Assembly: GCA_036381835.1 (NCBI GenBank)
Contig: DASVCA010000120.1
Location: forward strand, 1-5,450
DNA length: 5,450 nucleotides
Reading direction: 5' to 3'
Source of the DNA: DASULK01 sp036381835
Lineage (GTDB): Bacteria > Actinomycetota > Actinomycetes > Mycobacteriales > Micromonosporaceae
Below the pieces are notes generated by a model, which searched no databases, had not been told where the DNA came from, and saw nothing but the letters and a program-made list of their open reading frames with translations. A program made the position numbers and the translations under genes. The number at the start of each line of letters is the position of its first letter. The first letter of the stretch is position 1. This document shows positions 1 to 5,450 of this stretch, in pieces.

Positions 1-375
1 TCGCGCCGCGCGGAGTGGTTTACCGGGTGGCAGCACCTGGATCGGGAGTTTGCCCGCACGTGGCCCGTCGTGCTTGCCGCCGGAGGGGACGTCGACCTCG
101 GCGGCACCGGGACTCGGCCACGCCGCTTTGGCCCCGGTCGCCGGTTGTGCCGGATCCTTCTTGCGGGGCCGGACCTTCAGGTCATGGCCGGGCACCGGCT
201 TCTCATGGGAGGCGACCTTGGGACGGTGGGAGTTGGGCGGGTCGGCCAGCGCCGGCGGAACCGATAGCAACCCGGCCGGCATCACCACCGCCGTGATGGC
301 GGCGACCGTGGTCACCGCGCGGCGCGATCCTCCCAGCACCAGCCTCTTGCGGCCTGCGTTCACGACGTCCTCCAT
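1..375 (-). CDS. N-terminal part of a secreted RHS/YD-repeat (WapA-like) protein, cut by the window edge
   Basis: This is an open frame of 125 codons that runs off the left edge without a stop; it is shorter in the window than the ORFs usually listed because it has no end here. Start: ATG at 375-373, preceded by GGGGG (387-383) with a 7-base gap; the in-frame GTG at 381-379 would leave almost no gap, so ATG is preferred. Residues 1-44 form a signal peptide: a basic n-region, SRRAV at 17-21 (loosely twin-arginine-like), a hydrophobic stretch at 20-39, and a probable cut after ALA44. The mature part begins with a Pro/Lys-rich linker, then a WPSPGAAEVDVP segment (about 82-93) and AGKLPIQV (about 103-110). 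From my knowledge of the family, a 'WP.aG.a.v.vP......aG.lPv.V' start is characteristic of large actinobacterial RHS/YD-repeat proteins, often 2000 residues or more, some with C-terminal toxins. No YD repeat is visible here, so the family call is inference. It follows the LamG gene in the same direction. Confidence 0.65.
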   Translation of the reverse strand, partial: MEDVVNAGRKRLVLGGSRRAVTTVAAITAVVMPAGLLSVPPALADPPNSHRPKVASHEKPVPGHDLKVRPRKKDPAQPATGAKAAWPSPGAAEVDVPSGGKHDGPRAGKLPIQVLPPGKPLRAAR

Positions 376-382
376 CGCCACA

Positions 383-399
383 CCCCCGTCGGGACGGGG
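383..399 (-). promoter_or_regulatory. Ribosome binding site of the RHS-like gene inside a small hairpin
   Basis: On the transcribed strand, GGGGG (387-383) lies 7 bases before the ATG and serves as the Shine-Dalgarno sequence. The same bases form the 3' arm of an inverted repeat CCCCGTC (399-393) / GACGGGG (390-384). With a 4-base loop this gives a stem of about 6 bp, nearly all G-C. The ribosome site would therefore be paired in the folded leader. The inverted repeat is seen directly; reduced or regulated translation is inference. Confidence 0.5.
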
Positions 400-446
400 A
401 GGGTCACACGATCAGCAGAAGAGAAATAGGCAAAGGGTTCGGTTTG

Positions 447-478
447 GTCCGCTGCCCCACGCGCGTGGGGCAGCGGAC
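447..478 (-). terminator. Perfect 16-bp inverted repeat, probable intrinsic terminator after the LamG gene
   Basis: The arms GTCCGCTGCCCCACGC (447-462) and GCGTGGGGCAGCGGAC (463-478) are exact reverse complements with no spacer. A hairpin with the central four bases as loop would have 14 bp, mostly G-C. It starts 8 bases after the stop codon (487-489) of the LamG gene. The bases that follow on the transcribed strand (CCAAACCGAACCC) have no T-run, so it fits the tail-less type of terminator common in actinobacteria. It sits between two same-direction genes, so it may end the transcript, cause partial readthrough, or protect the 3' end of the upstream message. Confidence 0.75.
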
Positions 479-486
479 AGCGATTG

Positions 487-3400
487 CTAGGGGCCGTCCT
501 CGGTGGGCAGTTCGATACCGCCGGCCAGCATCTGCACCTGTTCGGTGGTCAGCGCACCCTGGTAGGCCCACAGATCATCGACCGCATCGGACCAGTACTC
601 GGTGCCGTTGCCGTCGGTCGCGCCGAACTTGGTGCGGCCCACCTGCAGACCGCCGTTGCCGGTCGCCTCGAAGGCCATGACCTTGTCCTCTTGGGACACG
701 CTGTCGGCGGTCTGCTCCAACTGCCCGTCGACGTACAGGCTGACCCGGTCGCGCAGCGCGTCGTACACCACCGCCACATGCGACCACTCCAGCGGGCTGA
801 ACCCCGAATGCGAGGCCGTCAACGCCGGAGCGGCTCCGTCGTCGGCGTTGTGCATCACGACCTGCCAGCCGCCCTGCTCCTCCGGATCCTCCCCGGGTAC
901 GTAGCGCAGTGAGAATGCGTTCGTGTTGGCGCCGGGTTGGGAGAACACGGTCGCCGGCTGCTGCGGCCGCTCGGGGTTGTGGACCCATCCGGTGATGGTG
1001 AAGCTCTCAGCGGTGTCCACCACGGGAGATGTGGTCTCGGCGAACGACTTCTGCAGCGGATCCAGCTTCAGCCCGGCCGCCGATCCCCATTCCTTGAAAC
1101 CGGCTGTCGGATCAATGGCCGCGCCATTGTGGAACACCAGTGCAGGCCCCGCCCCGGCAACTCCCGAGGCGTCATCCGCCGAACCGTTCTCGTTCAGAAT
1201 CCAGCGGGCCTTGAGGACGGGATGCTGGGTGACCATCTCTTCGGCTTCTGTGTCACCGAGGACGCGGTCGTAGACGCGCACCTCGTCGATCTGGCCGGGC
1301 CAGTAGTCGACTTGGGCTCCGCGGTACTTTGCGCGTCCGATCTGGAGGCCGCCCGTGGCCTGCCAGTTCCCGGTCACTTCGGGACTGTCGTTCCCCTGCT
1401 CACCGTTGACGAAGATCCGCAGTTGTTTGGTCCGCGCGTCCCACACGCCGACCAGATGCGTCCAGGCGCCGGACTGTGCCGGTTTGGCGGAGGTCGCCTG
1501 GAACCAGCCGGCTCGATCATCATCGTGTGCAGCTCGGGCGAACACCCACTTCTGCGTGTCCTTGACGTACTTCAGGTAGAAGGCGCTGTTGTAGTTTCCC
1601 TCGGCGGAGAGCGCCGTGAAGTCATTGCCCGCGGCGGTCGCGTCCACCTTCACCCACGCGGACACTGCGAAACTGCGCAGCGTGTTGATTACGGGGCGGT
1701 CGGTCTCGGCGTAGCCTTGCGCTCCGCTGTTCAGCTGCAGGGCGTTCCCTGACGGGCCCTCGGTGCCCAGCGCCGCGCCGCCGTGCAGGGTCGCCGTCAA
1801 GGGATCGACCGGGCTGTAGACGCGGGGCTTGCCCTGCGGCTCGTCCATCGTCCAGTGTGCGACAAGGTCCGTCCCGGTGGGCGTGGTTCCTGCCGCCAAG
1901 TCACCGGCCTGCGCGTCCGACAGCGATGACGCGAACATCTGGACGTCGTCGATCGCGCCCGGCCAGTAGTGCAGGAATCCGTGGTTGTAGAAACTCCGGC
2001 CGATCTGGAAAGCCCCCCCGGACGCCAGCGGTGTAACGCCGGTCGCCGTTGCCTGCAACTCTCCGTTCACATACAGCCGCATCTGCGCCGCGCTCGTGTC
2101 GTACACGCCGATCAGATGGCTCCAGGTACCGGTGGGCAGCGGCGCGTCGTCGATCGCCACCTGCCAGGTGCCGCCGCCGTCGTTGGTGTCGGTGGACGCC
2201 TTCTTGAACACCGGCCTGCCGTCGGCCTCCATGCCCAGGATGAAACCGGCTTGGAAGGTCCCGAGCTGGGCCAGGACGTCACCGACCTTCAGGTGATCGG
2301 GGTTGACCCAAGCCGATGCCGTGAAGCTTTCGGTGCTGTCGATCACCGACATGCCGCTTTCGGCGAACCCGTACACGCCGTCCATCGCCAGTGCGGTGCC
2401 GTTCTTGCCGGCCCCGCCCAGTGCGGCGCTTCCGCGGAGCCACGCGGCCCGTCCCGGCCCCGTCGCGGTCACCGCGGTCGCCCCGGCGCCTTCGTTCATG
2501 TCGAACCGCGCCACCGGGTCGGCGCCCGCGTTCGCGCGGAACTCGTAGGAGACGCTGGCACCGTTCTGCCCCGAGGGCGCGAACGCTTGCACCTCCATGA
2601 TGTTGGGGCCGGAGCGGGTCGGGGCGAGCGCCACCGTCCGCTCGGCGCCATCGGTGGTGTTGACGGTGGCGGCATGGGCACCGTTCAGCGTGACCTCGTA
2701 CCGGTTCGCCACGCCTTCGGAATCGGAGATGTGGAACAGGCCGCCCTCGCCCACGCCGCCGTGCCAGGTGTCGTCGTTCGGATACTCGCTGGAGACGATG
2801 GACGGCTCACCGGGTACGGCGGGGTCGTAGTAGAAGTAGCAGCCGGTCTGGGCGCCGGCGTAGGACCAGGGGCCCCATTGCTCGCCGTCCCAGGCCCGCA
2901 CACCCCAGCCGATCTTGGTCTTTTGCGGGATGGTGGACGGCAACGTGATCGAGAACTTGCTGCCGGTGGTCTTGGCCGGGGTCAGCGAGGACGTCCACTT
3001 GGGGCCCCAGTCCGACCCGTCGGCCTTGTTGGCCCAGTGCAGCGTGAACTGGCCCTGCACCTTGTTCTTGTCCTCGGCGTCGGGGTCCTTCAGATAGGCG
3101 TAGACGGTGGAGATGTCGTTGACCGTCTTGGCCTGCCCCGACGACAAGCACTTGGTACCGGGATTGGCGAACATGGTGTCGGTGTCGGGCTGCTTGGGCG
3201 GGTTGTTGTACTGCACCCGCAGATACGCATCATCGGCGAACCGCTTCCACCAGTCCATCGTCGACTCGCTGTAAGCCTTCAACCCGAACGTGATCGTGCC
3301 GTAGCCCTTGTTCACCGCATCCTGCACATGCGACCGCAGCTTCGACCCGCCGAACTCCACCGGCGCCTTCGAGCAGTACGCCACATCCCGCGAAGTCAGC

Positions 3401-4704
3401 TGGTCCAGCCACACCGACGAGGAGTTGGTGTTGTTCCATGTCGCATACGACCGCAGCGTCGTGGTCCGCCACAACTGCACCGAGGTCGGGTTGTGGCAGT
3501 TGTAGGCGCTGGTCTCGTACGCGGTGAACTCCACGTTCTGGATGTAGCGGCCCTTGACCGACGGCAGCGGCATCCGGAAGAACAGCCGCTTGGTCTGGTT
3601 CTTCACACAGTTGGGGTCCTTGGCCACCTCACAACGCCCCACACCCTCGGTCGACTTGCCGTCGAACTTGTAATACGACTCCCCCGGCCAGCCCGAGGAC
3701 ACCATCCCCCAGCTGGTCGCCTTACTGGTCGTCCACACCGGATCGATGTACACCGGGAACCTGGTGTCGGGCGCAGTCAGCAACCCCTGGTCCGGGGTCA
3801 GGGTGAGCTTCCCCTTCCCGACCGCCACGCCCAGCCGCGCCGTCTTGGCACCCTGGGCCGGGCCCTTGGCCGGGTCGGTCTCCGGGTCCGCCGCCCGCGC
3901 ACGGGACTGCTTCGACGCGGACGCGGCCTGGGAGGAGTCCCACATGCGCGGGGCCGGCGCCTCGAACACCCCCGCACCCGACCCGCTATCGGACGCCGTC
4001 AGCACCCCGCCCTGATCCTGCCGGACGGCCAGGCGGCTGGTCGACAGCGCCAGCGCCAGCTTGGCCACCCGCGGATCACGAGCGGCTTGGGCGGTCTTGA
4101 CCACCAGGACGTGCGCGAACCCGTCCGACCGGGCCCGCAACCGCAGATCCACATCCGGGCCCGCCACCCCCGCATACACCGCGGTGTCACCCTCCAGGGT
4201 CGGCTCGGGCAAGCGGGTCGGCCACGACAACGACAGCTTGTGACCGGCCCGGGTCATCTGCACCATCGGGCCGTCCCCGCCACCGGAGAACTCCAGCCCC
4301 ACCGTCGTCGCGGCCGGGACCACCGCGCCCCCGGAACGGTGCAAGCCGGTGTCGATGTCGACCCACTTGCCGCCCTTGCGGGTACGGATCGGCTGTATGT
4401 GCTGCTCGACCTCGATCCGGCCGTTGGGCAACGCCCGCACCGTCCGGGTCTCCCCACGCCGCGAGGTGATCTCCACCGGATCACCGGACTTGCGCGCCGC
4501 CGCCACCGCCTGCCGCTCGGTCACCACCGCCCCCGCCCCGGCCTTCGGCTCATCGGCGTGAGCTGCTGATCCCGTTAAGGCCGCTGGCACCTGCACCAAT
4601 CCCACGACCATTGCCAGTGCCGTAAGCCTGGCCACCCATGATGGGCGCCGCAATGACAGCGAACCAACAGCGGACACACCGTGAGATGCCGCACGACGAC
4701 CCAT
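487..4704 (-). CDS. Secreted multidomain protein with DNRLRE-like domain and three LamG jelly-roll modules
   Basis: 1405 residues, ATG start, TAG stop. Residues 1-50 are a long signal peptide: basic n-region, hydrophobic core LTALAMVVGLV, cut after AHA50. Residues 60-325 are a beta-rich segment ending in FPVYIDPVW, a motif known from N-termini of actinobacterial wall-associated giants. Residues 325-500 resemble a DNRLRE domain (RLFFRMPLP, VEFTAYET, the WNNTNSSSVW region, AYLRVQYN). About 505-725 look like two Ig/FN3-type segments. Three LamG modules follow at about 730-940, 945-1158 and 1165-1397, each with a SFxxxxWV strand, a WSH/WTH..V.D...LYVNG strand and a GR......YW...DD/DE ending. The six cysteines all lie between 358 and 622. 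There is no LPXTG signal or C-terminal membrane segment, so the protein is probably released or held non-covalently. LamG folds commonly bind sugars or proteins; no catalytic motif is recognisable. The start has a GGGG 5 bases upstream. No TTA or CTA codon occurs, so expression should not depend on a rare-leucine tRNA (bldA). The RHS-like gene follows after 111 bases. Confidence 0.93.
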   Translation of the reverse strand: MGRRAASHGVSAVGSLSLRRPSWVARLTALAMVVGLVQVPAALTGSAAHADEPKAGAGAVVTERQAVAAARKSGDPVEITSRRGETRTVRALPNGRIEVEQHIQPIRTRKGGKWVDIDTGLHRSGGAVVPAATTVGLEFSGGGDGPMVQMTRAGHKLSLSWPTRLPEPTLEGDTAVYAGVAGPDVDLRLRARSDGFAHVLVVKTAQAARDPRVAKLALALSTSRLAVRQDQGGVLTASDSGSGAGVFEAPAPRMWDSSQAASASKQSRARAADPETDPAKGPAQGAKTARLGVAVGKGKLTLTPDQGLLTAPDTRFPVYIDPVWTTSKATSWGMVSSGWPGESYYKFDGKSTEGVGRCEVAKDPNCVKNQTKRLFFRMPLPSVKGRYIQNVEFTAYETSAYNCHNPTSVQLWRTTTLRSYATWNNTNSSSVWLDQLTSRDVAYCSKAPVEFGGSKLRSHVQDAVNKGYGTITFGLKAYSESTMDWWKRFADDAYLRVQYNNPPKQPDTDTMFANPGTKCLSSGQAKTVNDISTVYAYLKDPDAEDKNKVQGQFTLHWANKADGSDWGPKWTSSLTPAKTTGSKFSITLPSTIPQKTKIGWGVRAWDGEQWGPWSYAGAQTGCYFYYDPAVPGEPSIVSSEYPNDDTWHGGVGEGGLFHISDSEGVANRYEVTLNGAHAATVNTTDGAERTVALAPTRSGPNIMEVQAFAPSGQNGASVSYEFRANAGADPVARFDMNEGAGATAVTATGPGRAAWLRGSAALGGAGKNGTALAMDGVYGFAESGMSVIDSTESFTASAWVNPDHLKVGDVLAQLGTFQAGFILGMEADGRPVFKKASTDTNDGGGTWQVAIDDAPLPTGTWSHLIGVYDTSAAQMRLYVNGELQATATGVTPLASGGAFQIGRSFYNHGFLHYWPGAIDDVQMFASSLSDAQAGDLAAGTTPTGTDLVAHWTMDEPQGKPRVYSPVDPLTATLHGGAALGTEGPSGNALQLNSGAQGYAETDRPVINTLRSFAVSAWVKVDATAAGNDFTALSAEGNYNSAFYLKYVKDTQKWVFARAAHDDDRAGWFQATSAKPAQSGAWTHLVGVWDARTKQLRIFVNGEQGNDSPEVTGNWQATGGLQIGRAKYRGAQVDYWPGQIDEVRVYDRVLGDTEAEEMVTQHPVLKARWILNENGSADDASGVAGAGPALVFHNGAAIDPTAGFKEWGSAAGLKLDPLQKSFAETTSPVVDTAESFTITGWVHNPERPQQPATVFSQPGANTNAFSLRYVPGEDPEEQGGWQVVMHNADDGAAPALTASHSGFSPLEWSHVAVVYDALRDRVSLYVDGQLEQTADSVSQEDKVMAFEATGNGGLQVGRTKFGATDGNGTEYWSDAVDDLWAYQGALTTEQVQMLAGGIELPTEDGP
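514..2517 (-). repeat. Three tandem LamG modules within the coding sequence (protein-level repeat)
   Basis: The C-terminal half of the protein is one domain repeated three times, at roughly 2517-1885, 1872-1231 and 1212-514. Landmarks recur in order. Near the module start: VARFDMNEG, LVAHWTMDE, KARWILNENG. Next: FAESGMSVIDSTESFTASAW, YAETDRPVINTLRSFAVSAW, FAETTSPVVDTAESFTITGW. Then WSHLIGVYD, WTHLVGVWD, WSHVAVVYD; LYVNGEL, IFVNGEQ, LYVDGQL; and HYWPGAIDDVQMF, DYWPGQIDEVRVY, EYWSDAVDDLWAY. The first two end alike, while the third has lost the WPG. Nucleotide identity between modules is only patchy, so this is an old duplication rather than a recent one. Confidence 0.85.
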
Positions 4705-4709
4705 ATGGA

Positions 4710-4713
4710 CCCC
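4710..4713 (-). promoter_or_regulatory. Weak ribosome binding site of the LamG gene
   Basis: On the transcribed strand, TTTGGGG ends 5 bases before the ATG. Only GGGG matches the anti-Shine-Dalgarno sequence and the gap is short, so initiation is probably moderate. No better-spaced in-frame start exists nearby: the upstream ATG in TTTATGCC is out of frame, and the internal GTG at codon 10 has no purine-rich site. The 50-residue signal peptide fits the chosen ATG. Confidence 0.5.
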
Positions 4714-4743
4714 AAAGGCATAAAGGGATGTTAAAGCGGCCTT

Positions 4744-4749
4744 AAGGTA
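4744..4749 (-). promoter_or_regulatory. Tentative -10 element (TACCTT) of the LamG gene
   Basis: On the minus strand TACCTT matches the TANNNT pattern of housekeeping sigma promoters. The bases 17-18 upstream (CTTCCA) are a poor -35 match, as expected if an activator is needed. A start site about 7 bases further on (near 4737) would put the CRP-like palindrome roughly 65 bases upstream, near the usual class I activation distance. TAACAT (just downstream) is a competing -10 candidate without any -35. This is a guess from pattern and spacing. Confidence 0.25.
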
Positions 4750-4757
4750 ACCCGCTG

Positions 4758-4815
4758 ATCAACTCTGTGGAAGGGGTCAAGATCAACCTTCTAGAGTGAT
4801 CTAGATCACATCAAC
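4758..4815 (-). repeat. Three GTTGAT direct repeats around the CRP-like site
   Basis: GTTGAT appears on the minus strand at 4815-4810, 4787-4782 and 4763-4758, starting 28 and 24 bases apart; the last two are identical over GTTGATC. They flank the palindrome on both sides. They could be half-sites for a second regulator or, for TTGATC/TTGACC, fragments of -35 elements. Six bases repeated three times in an AT-rich stretch can also arise by chance. Confidence 0.35.
4796..4809. promoter_or_regulatory. CRP/FNR-family operator-like palindrome
   Basis: GTGATCTAGATCAC is a perfect 14-base palindrome; with flanks it reads AGTGATCTAGATCACA, which differs from the classical CRP site TGTGATCTAGATCACA at one base. 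GTGA-N6-TCAC is the recognition pattern of cAMP receptor proteins, and actinobacterial Crp proteins bind closely related sequences. The centre lies about 98 bases before the LamG start codon. The site is in non-coding DNA, and the nearest gene on the other side ends 241 bases away, so the LamG gene is the natural target. CTAGA occurs twice, exactly 10 bases apart (4791-4795 and 4801-4805). Another dimeric regulator with a similar half-site remains possible. Confidence 0.6.
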
Positions 4816-4856
4816 CCCGGTAAACCGCTCCCGCCGACTCGGACGTCATTCTCTAA

Positions 4857-4887
4857 TCGCCCAACCCACATTGGTCACGCTGGGCGA
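4857..4887 (-). terminator. Inverted repeat, possible terminator of the upstream gene
   Basis: TCGCCCA (4857-4863) and TGGGCGA (4881-4887) are exact reverse complements with a 17-base loop. On the minus strand the stem is followed by TTAGAGAAT, which is only slightly T-rich. It lies 162 bases after the stop of the gene ending at 5050 and before the CRP-like site, so it could separate the two transcripts. The large loop and weak tail keep this uncertain. Confidence 0.3.
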
Positions 4888-4957
4888 CCCGGCGCTTCCA
4901 CAGCGACTATCCTCCGACCGAATAGAAGCGTCCCAATAGACGAACTAATTGGGCTTT

Positions 4958-5017
4958 TCAAGAGCCGGCGACGGCCACAACCGCCCCTATCTGCAAGGCC
5001 AGAAAAGAAGCTCTTGA
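4958..5017. repeat. Eight-base inverted repeat TCAAGAGC/GCTCTTGA
   Basis: The arms at 4958-4965 and 5010-5017 are exact reverse complements 44 bases apart. CTTTTC (4954-4959) and GAAAAG (5002-5007) offer an overlapping second pairing, so the segment could fold in two ways just after the upstream gene's stop. It could be part of a 3' structure of that message; nothing shows a specific function. Confidence 0.3.
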
Positions 5018-5049
5018 CGCGGCACGAGACCAGGAGTAGGTGAGTGCCC

Positions 5050-5450
5050 TCAGAGTGAGGTCGGCGGGTCGGCCTTGTGCCTGCCATTGGGCTTCAGCGG
5101 CGGGACGATCCGCACCGGACGCGACGCGCCGCGAGGTAGAGCGTGCCGGGCGCGGCGCGGTGCCGGGACTTCCGGCGGCTCCACCTCAGCGCTCTCCCCA
5201 GCGTCCTCGTCCGGCTGGACGAGGGGCTCGTCCTGCTCGCACAGCTCCTCCTCGAACTCCATCGAGTGCGCGGTGGGCAGGGTGATGATGCCGGGGTTGG
5301 CGTCCACGAGCAGGGTGCGGCGGCCGGTGGCGCCCGAATGCGTGAACACCATCGCGGTCGGCGGCAGCTCCTGCAACTGCGGCGGCTCGATGAGCAGTTC
5401 CCGGTACCGCTGCTTGTGCGTCCGGCGGTCGGCGACAGTCCGGCCCCATG
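5050..5450 (-). CDS. C-terminal fragment of an unidentified protein, possibly a TraG/VirD4-like ATPase tail
   Basis: The frame enters from the right edge and ends at TGA (5052-5050), giving the last 132 codons; the start is outside the window. Codons are strongly G/C-ending, which supports real coding. A TTG at 5376 could be mistaken for a start, but the frame is open upstream of it. The first 60 residues look folded, with RYRELLIEPPQLQELPPTAM followed by a VFTHSG strand and a LLVDANPGII strand. After that come an acidic stretch (EFEEELCEQDEP...DEDAGE) and a Pro/Arg/Lys-rich end. The pattern 'll.P..L..LP..alv......P.i' recalls the end of TraG/TraD/VirD4-type coupling proteins, but the nucleotide-binding part is not in the window, so the family cannot be confirmed. 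Any other large cytoplasmic protein with a disordered tail is possible. It shares direction with the LamG gene but is 345 bases away and probably a separate unit. Confidence 0.65.
   Translation of the reverse strand, partial: WGRTVADRRTHKQRYRELLIEPPQLQELPPTAMVFTHSGATGRRTLLVDANPGIITLPTAHSMEFEEELCEQDEPLVQPDEDAGESAEVEPPEVPAPRRARHALPRGASRPVRIVPPLKPNGRHKADPPTSL

Larger units (their letters stand above)
4705..5049. other. 345-base intergenic region with regulatory signals
   Basis: No convincing gene lies here; short frames that cross it lack ribosome sites and carry unusual compositions. It is AT-richer than the coding DNA, especially at 4705-4860 and 4915-4965. The half nearest the LamG gene holds a CRP-type palindrome, three GTTGAT repeats and possible promoter hexamers. 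The half nearest the upstream gene holds three modest inverted repeats: TCGCCCA/TGGGCGA (4857-4863 and 4881-4887), CCCAAT/ATTGGG (4932-4937 and 4948-4953) and TCAAGAGC/GCTCTTGA (4958-4965 and 5010-5017). Confidence 0.7.

Noticed and set aside
50..490. Plus-strand open frames at the left edge
   Set aside because: They oppose the RHS-like N-terminus, have Arg/Pro/Ser-rich compositions without a fold, and run through the terminator hairpin. The minus-strand frame has a signal peptide and a ribosome site.
1969..4569. An 866-codon open frame on the plus strand opposite the LamG gene
   Set aside because: It is in exact codon register with the minus-strand gene, so a stop would need a TTA, CTA or TCA codon in that gene; these are avoided in high-GC actinobacteria. 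Its Arg/His/Pro/Gly-rich translation has no domain and no ribosome site. The open frames at 484-912 and 937-1752 are the same register and have the same cause.
4811..4833. GGTTTACCGGG shared in inverted orientation with bases 17-27 near the left edge
   Set aside because: One 11-base match, one copy coding and the other intergenic, with no flanking similarity; it does not look like an element end or attachment site.
4932..4959. CCCAAT/ATTGGG stem followed by CTTTTC as a plus-strand terminator
   Set aside because: The stem is only 6 bp and no plus-strand gene ends nearby.
5014..5042. TTGACG-N17-TAGGTG on the plus strand as a promoter
   Set aside because: The -35 is good but the -10 is poor, and it would transcribe only antisense to the 5050 gene, with no plus-strand gene to serve.
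4875..5087. A 70-codon minus-strand frame overlapping the end of the 5050 gene
   Set aside because: It overlaps the upstream coding end in another frame, has no convincing ribosome site, and its composition is not protein-like; the region is better read as non-coding.
5186..5449. An 87-codon minus-strand frame with an ATG at the right edge
   Set aside because: It lies in a different frame from the well-coded C-terminal fragment and translates to Arg/Ala/Pro-rich sequence typical of a shifted frame in high-GC DNA.

Overview
The window comes from a high-GC actinobacterium. Codons end mostly in G or C, the signal peptides are long and Ala-rich, and the largest gene belongs to a family of very large secreted proteins typical of mycelial actinomycetes. 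The exact genus cannot be read from the sequence. All three genes I can support lie on the minus strand, so the window reads biologically from right to left.

Layout from right to left: (1) 5450-5050, the last 132 codons of a gene that enters from outside the window. It has a short folded-looking segment followed by an acidic and then a Pro/Arg-rich tail. It vaguely recalls the C-terminal end of TraG/VirD4-type coupling ATPases, but that is only a suggestion. (2) 5049-4705, a 345-base non-coding gap that is AT-richer than its surroundings. It holds several inverted repeats, a near-perfect CRP-type palindrome (GTGA-N6-TCAC) about 92 bases before the next start codon, and three copies of GTTGAT. 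(3) 4704-487, one 1405-residue secreted protein. It has a signal peptide, a beta-rich N-terminal region, a DNRLRE-like domain, two Ig/FN3-like segments and three successive LamG (concanavalin A-like jelly-roll) modules. (4) 486-376, a 111-base gap with a perfect 16-bp inverted repeat just after the stop (probable terminator) and a second small hairpin that covers the next ribosome binding site. (5) 375-1, the first 125 codons of a second secreted protein, whose N-terminus looks like that of the large actinobacterial RHS/YD-repeat proteins (the WapA/polymorphic-toxin type).

The likely unit is a tandem pair of exported giants: a multi-module LamG protein followed by an RHS/YD-repeat protein. 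This pairing recurs in actinomycetes and is thought to act at the cell surface, but its job is not established. The most interesting parts are regulatory: a CRP-like operator before the pair, a strong hairpin between the two genes, and a structured leader on the second gene. I see no RNA gene, CRISPR array, insertion sequence or attachment site.
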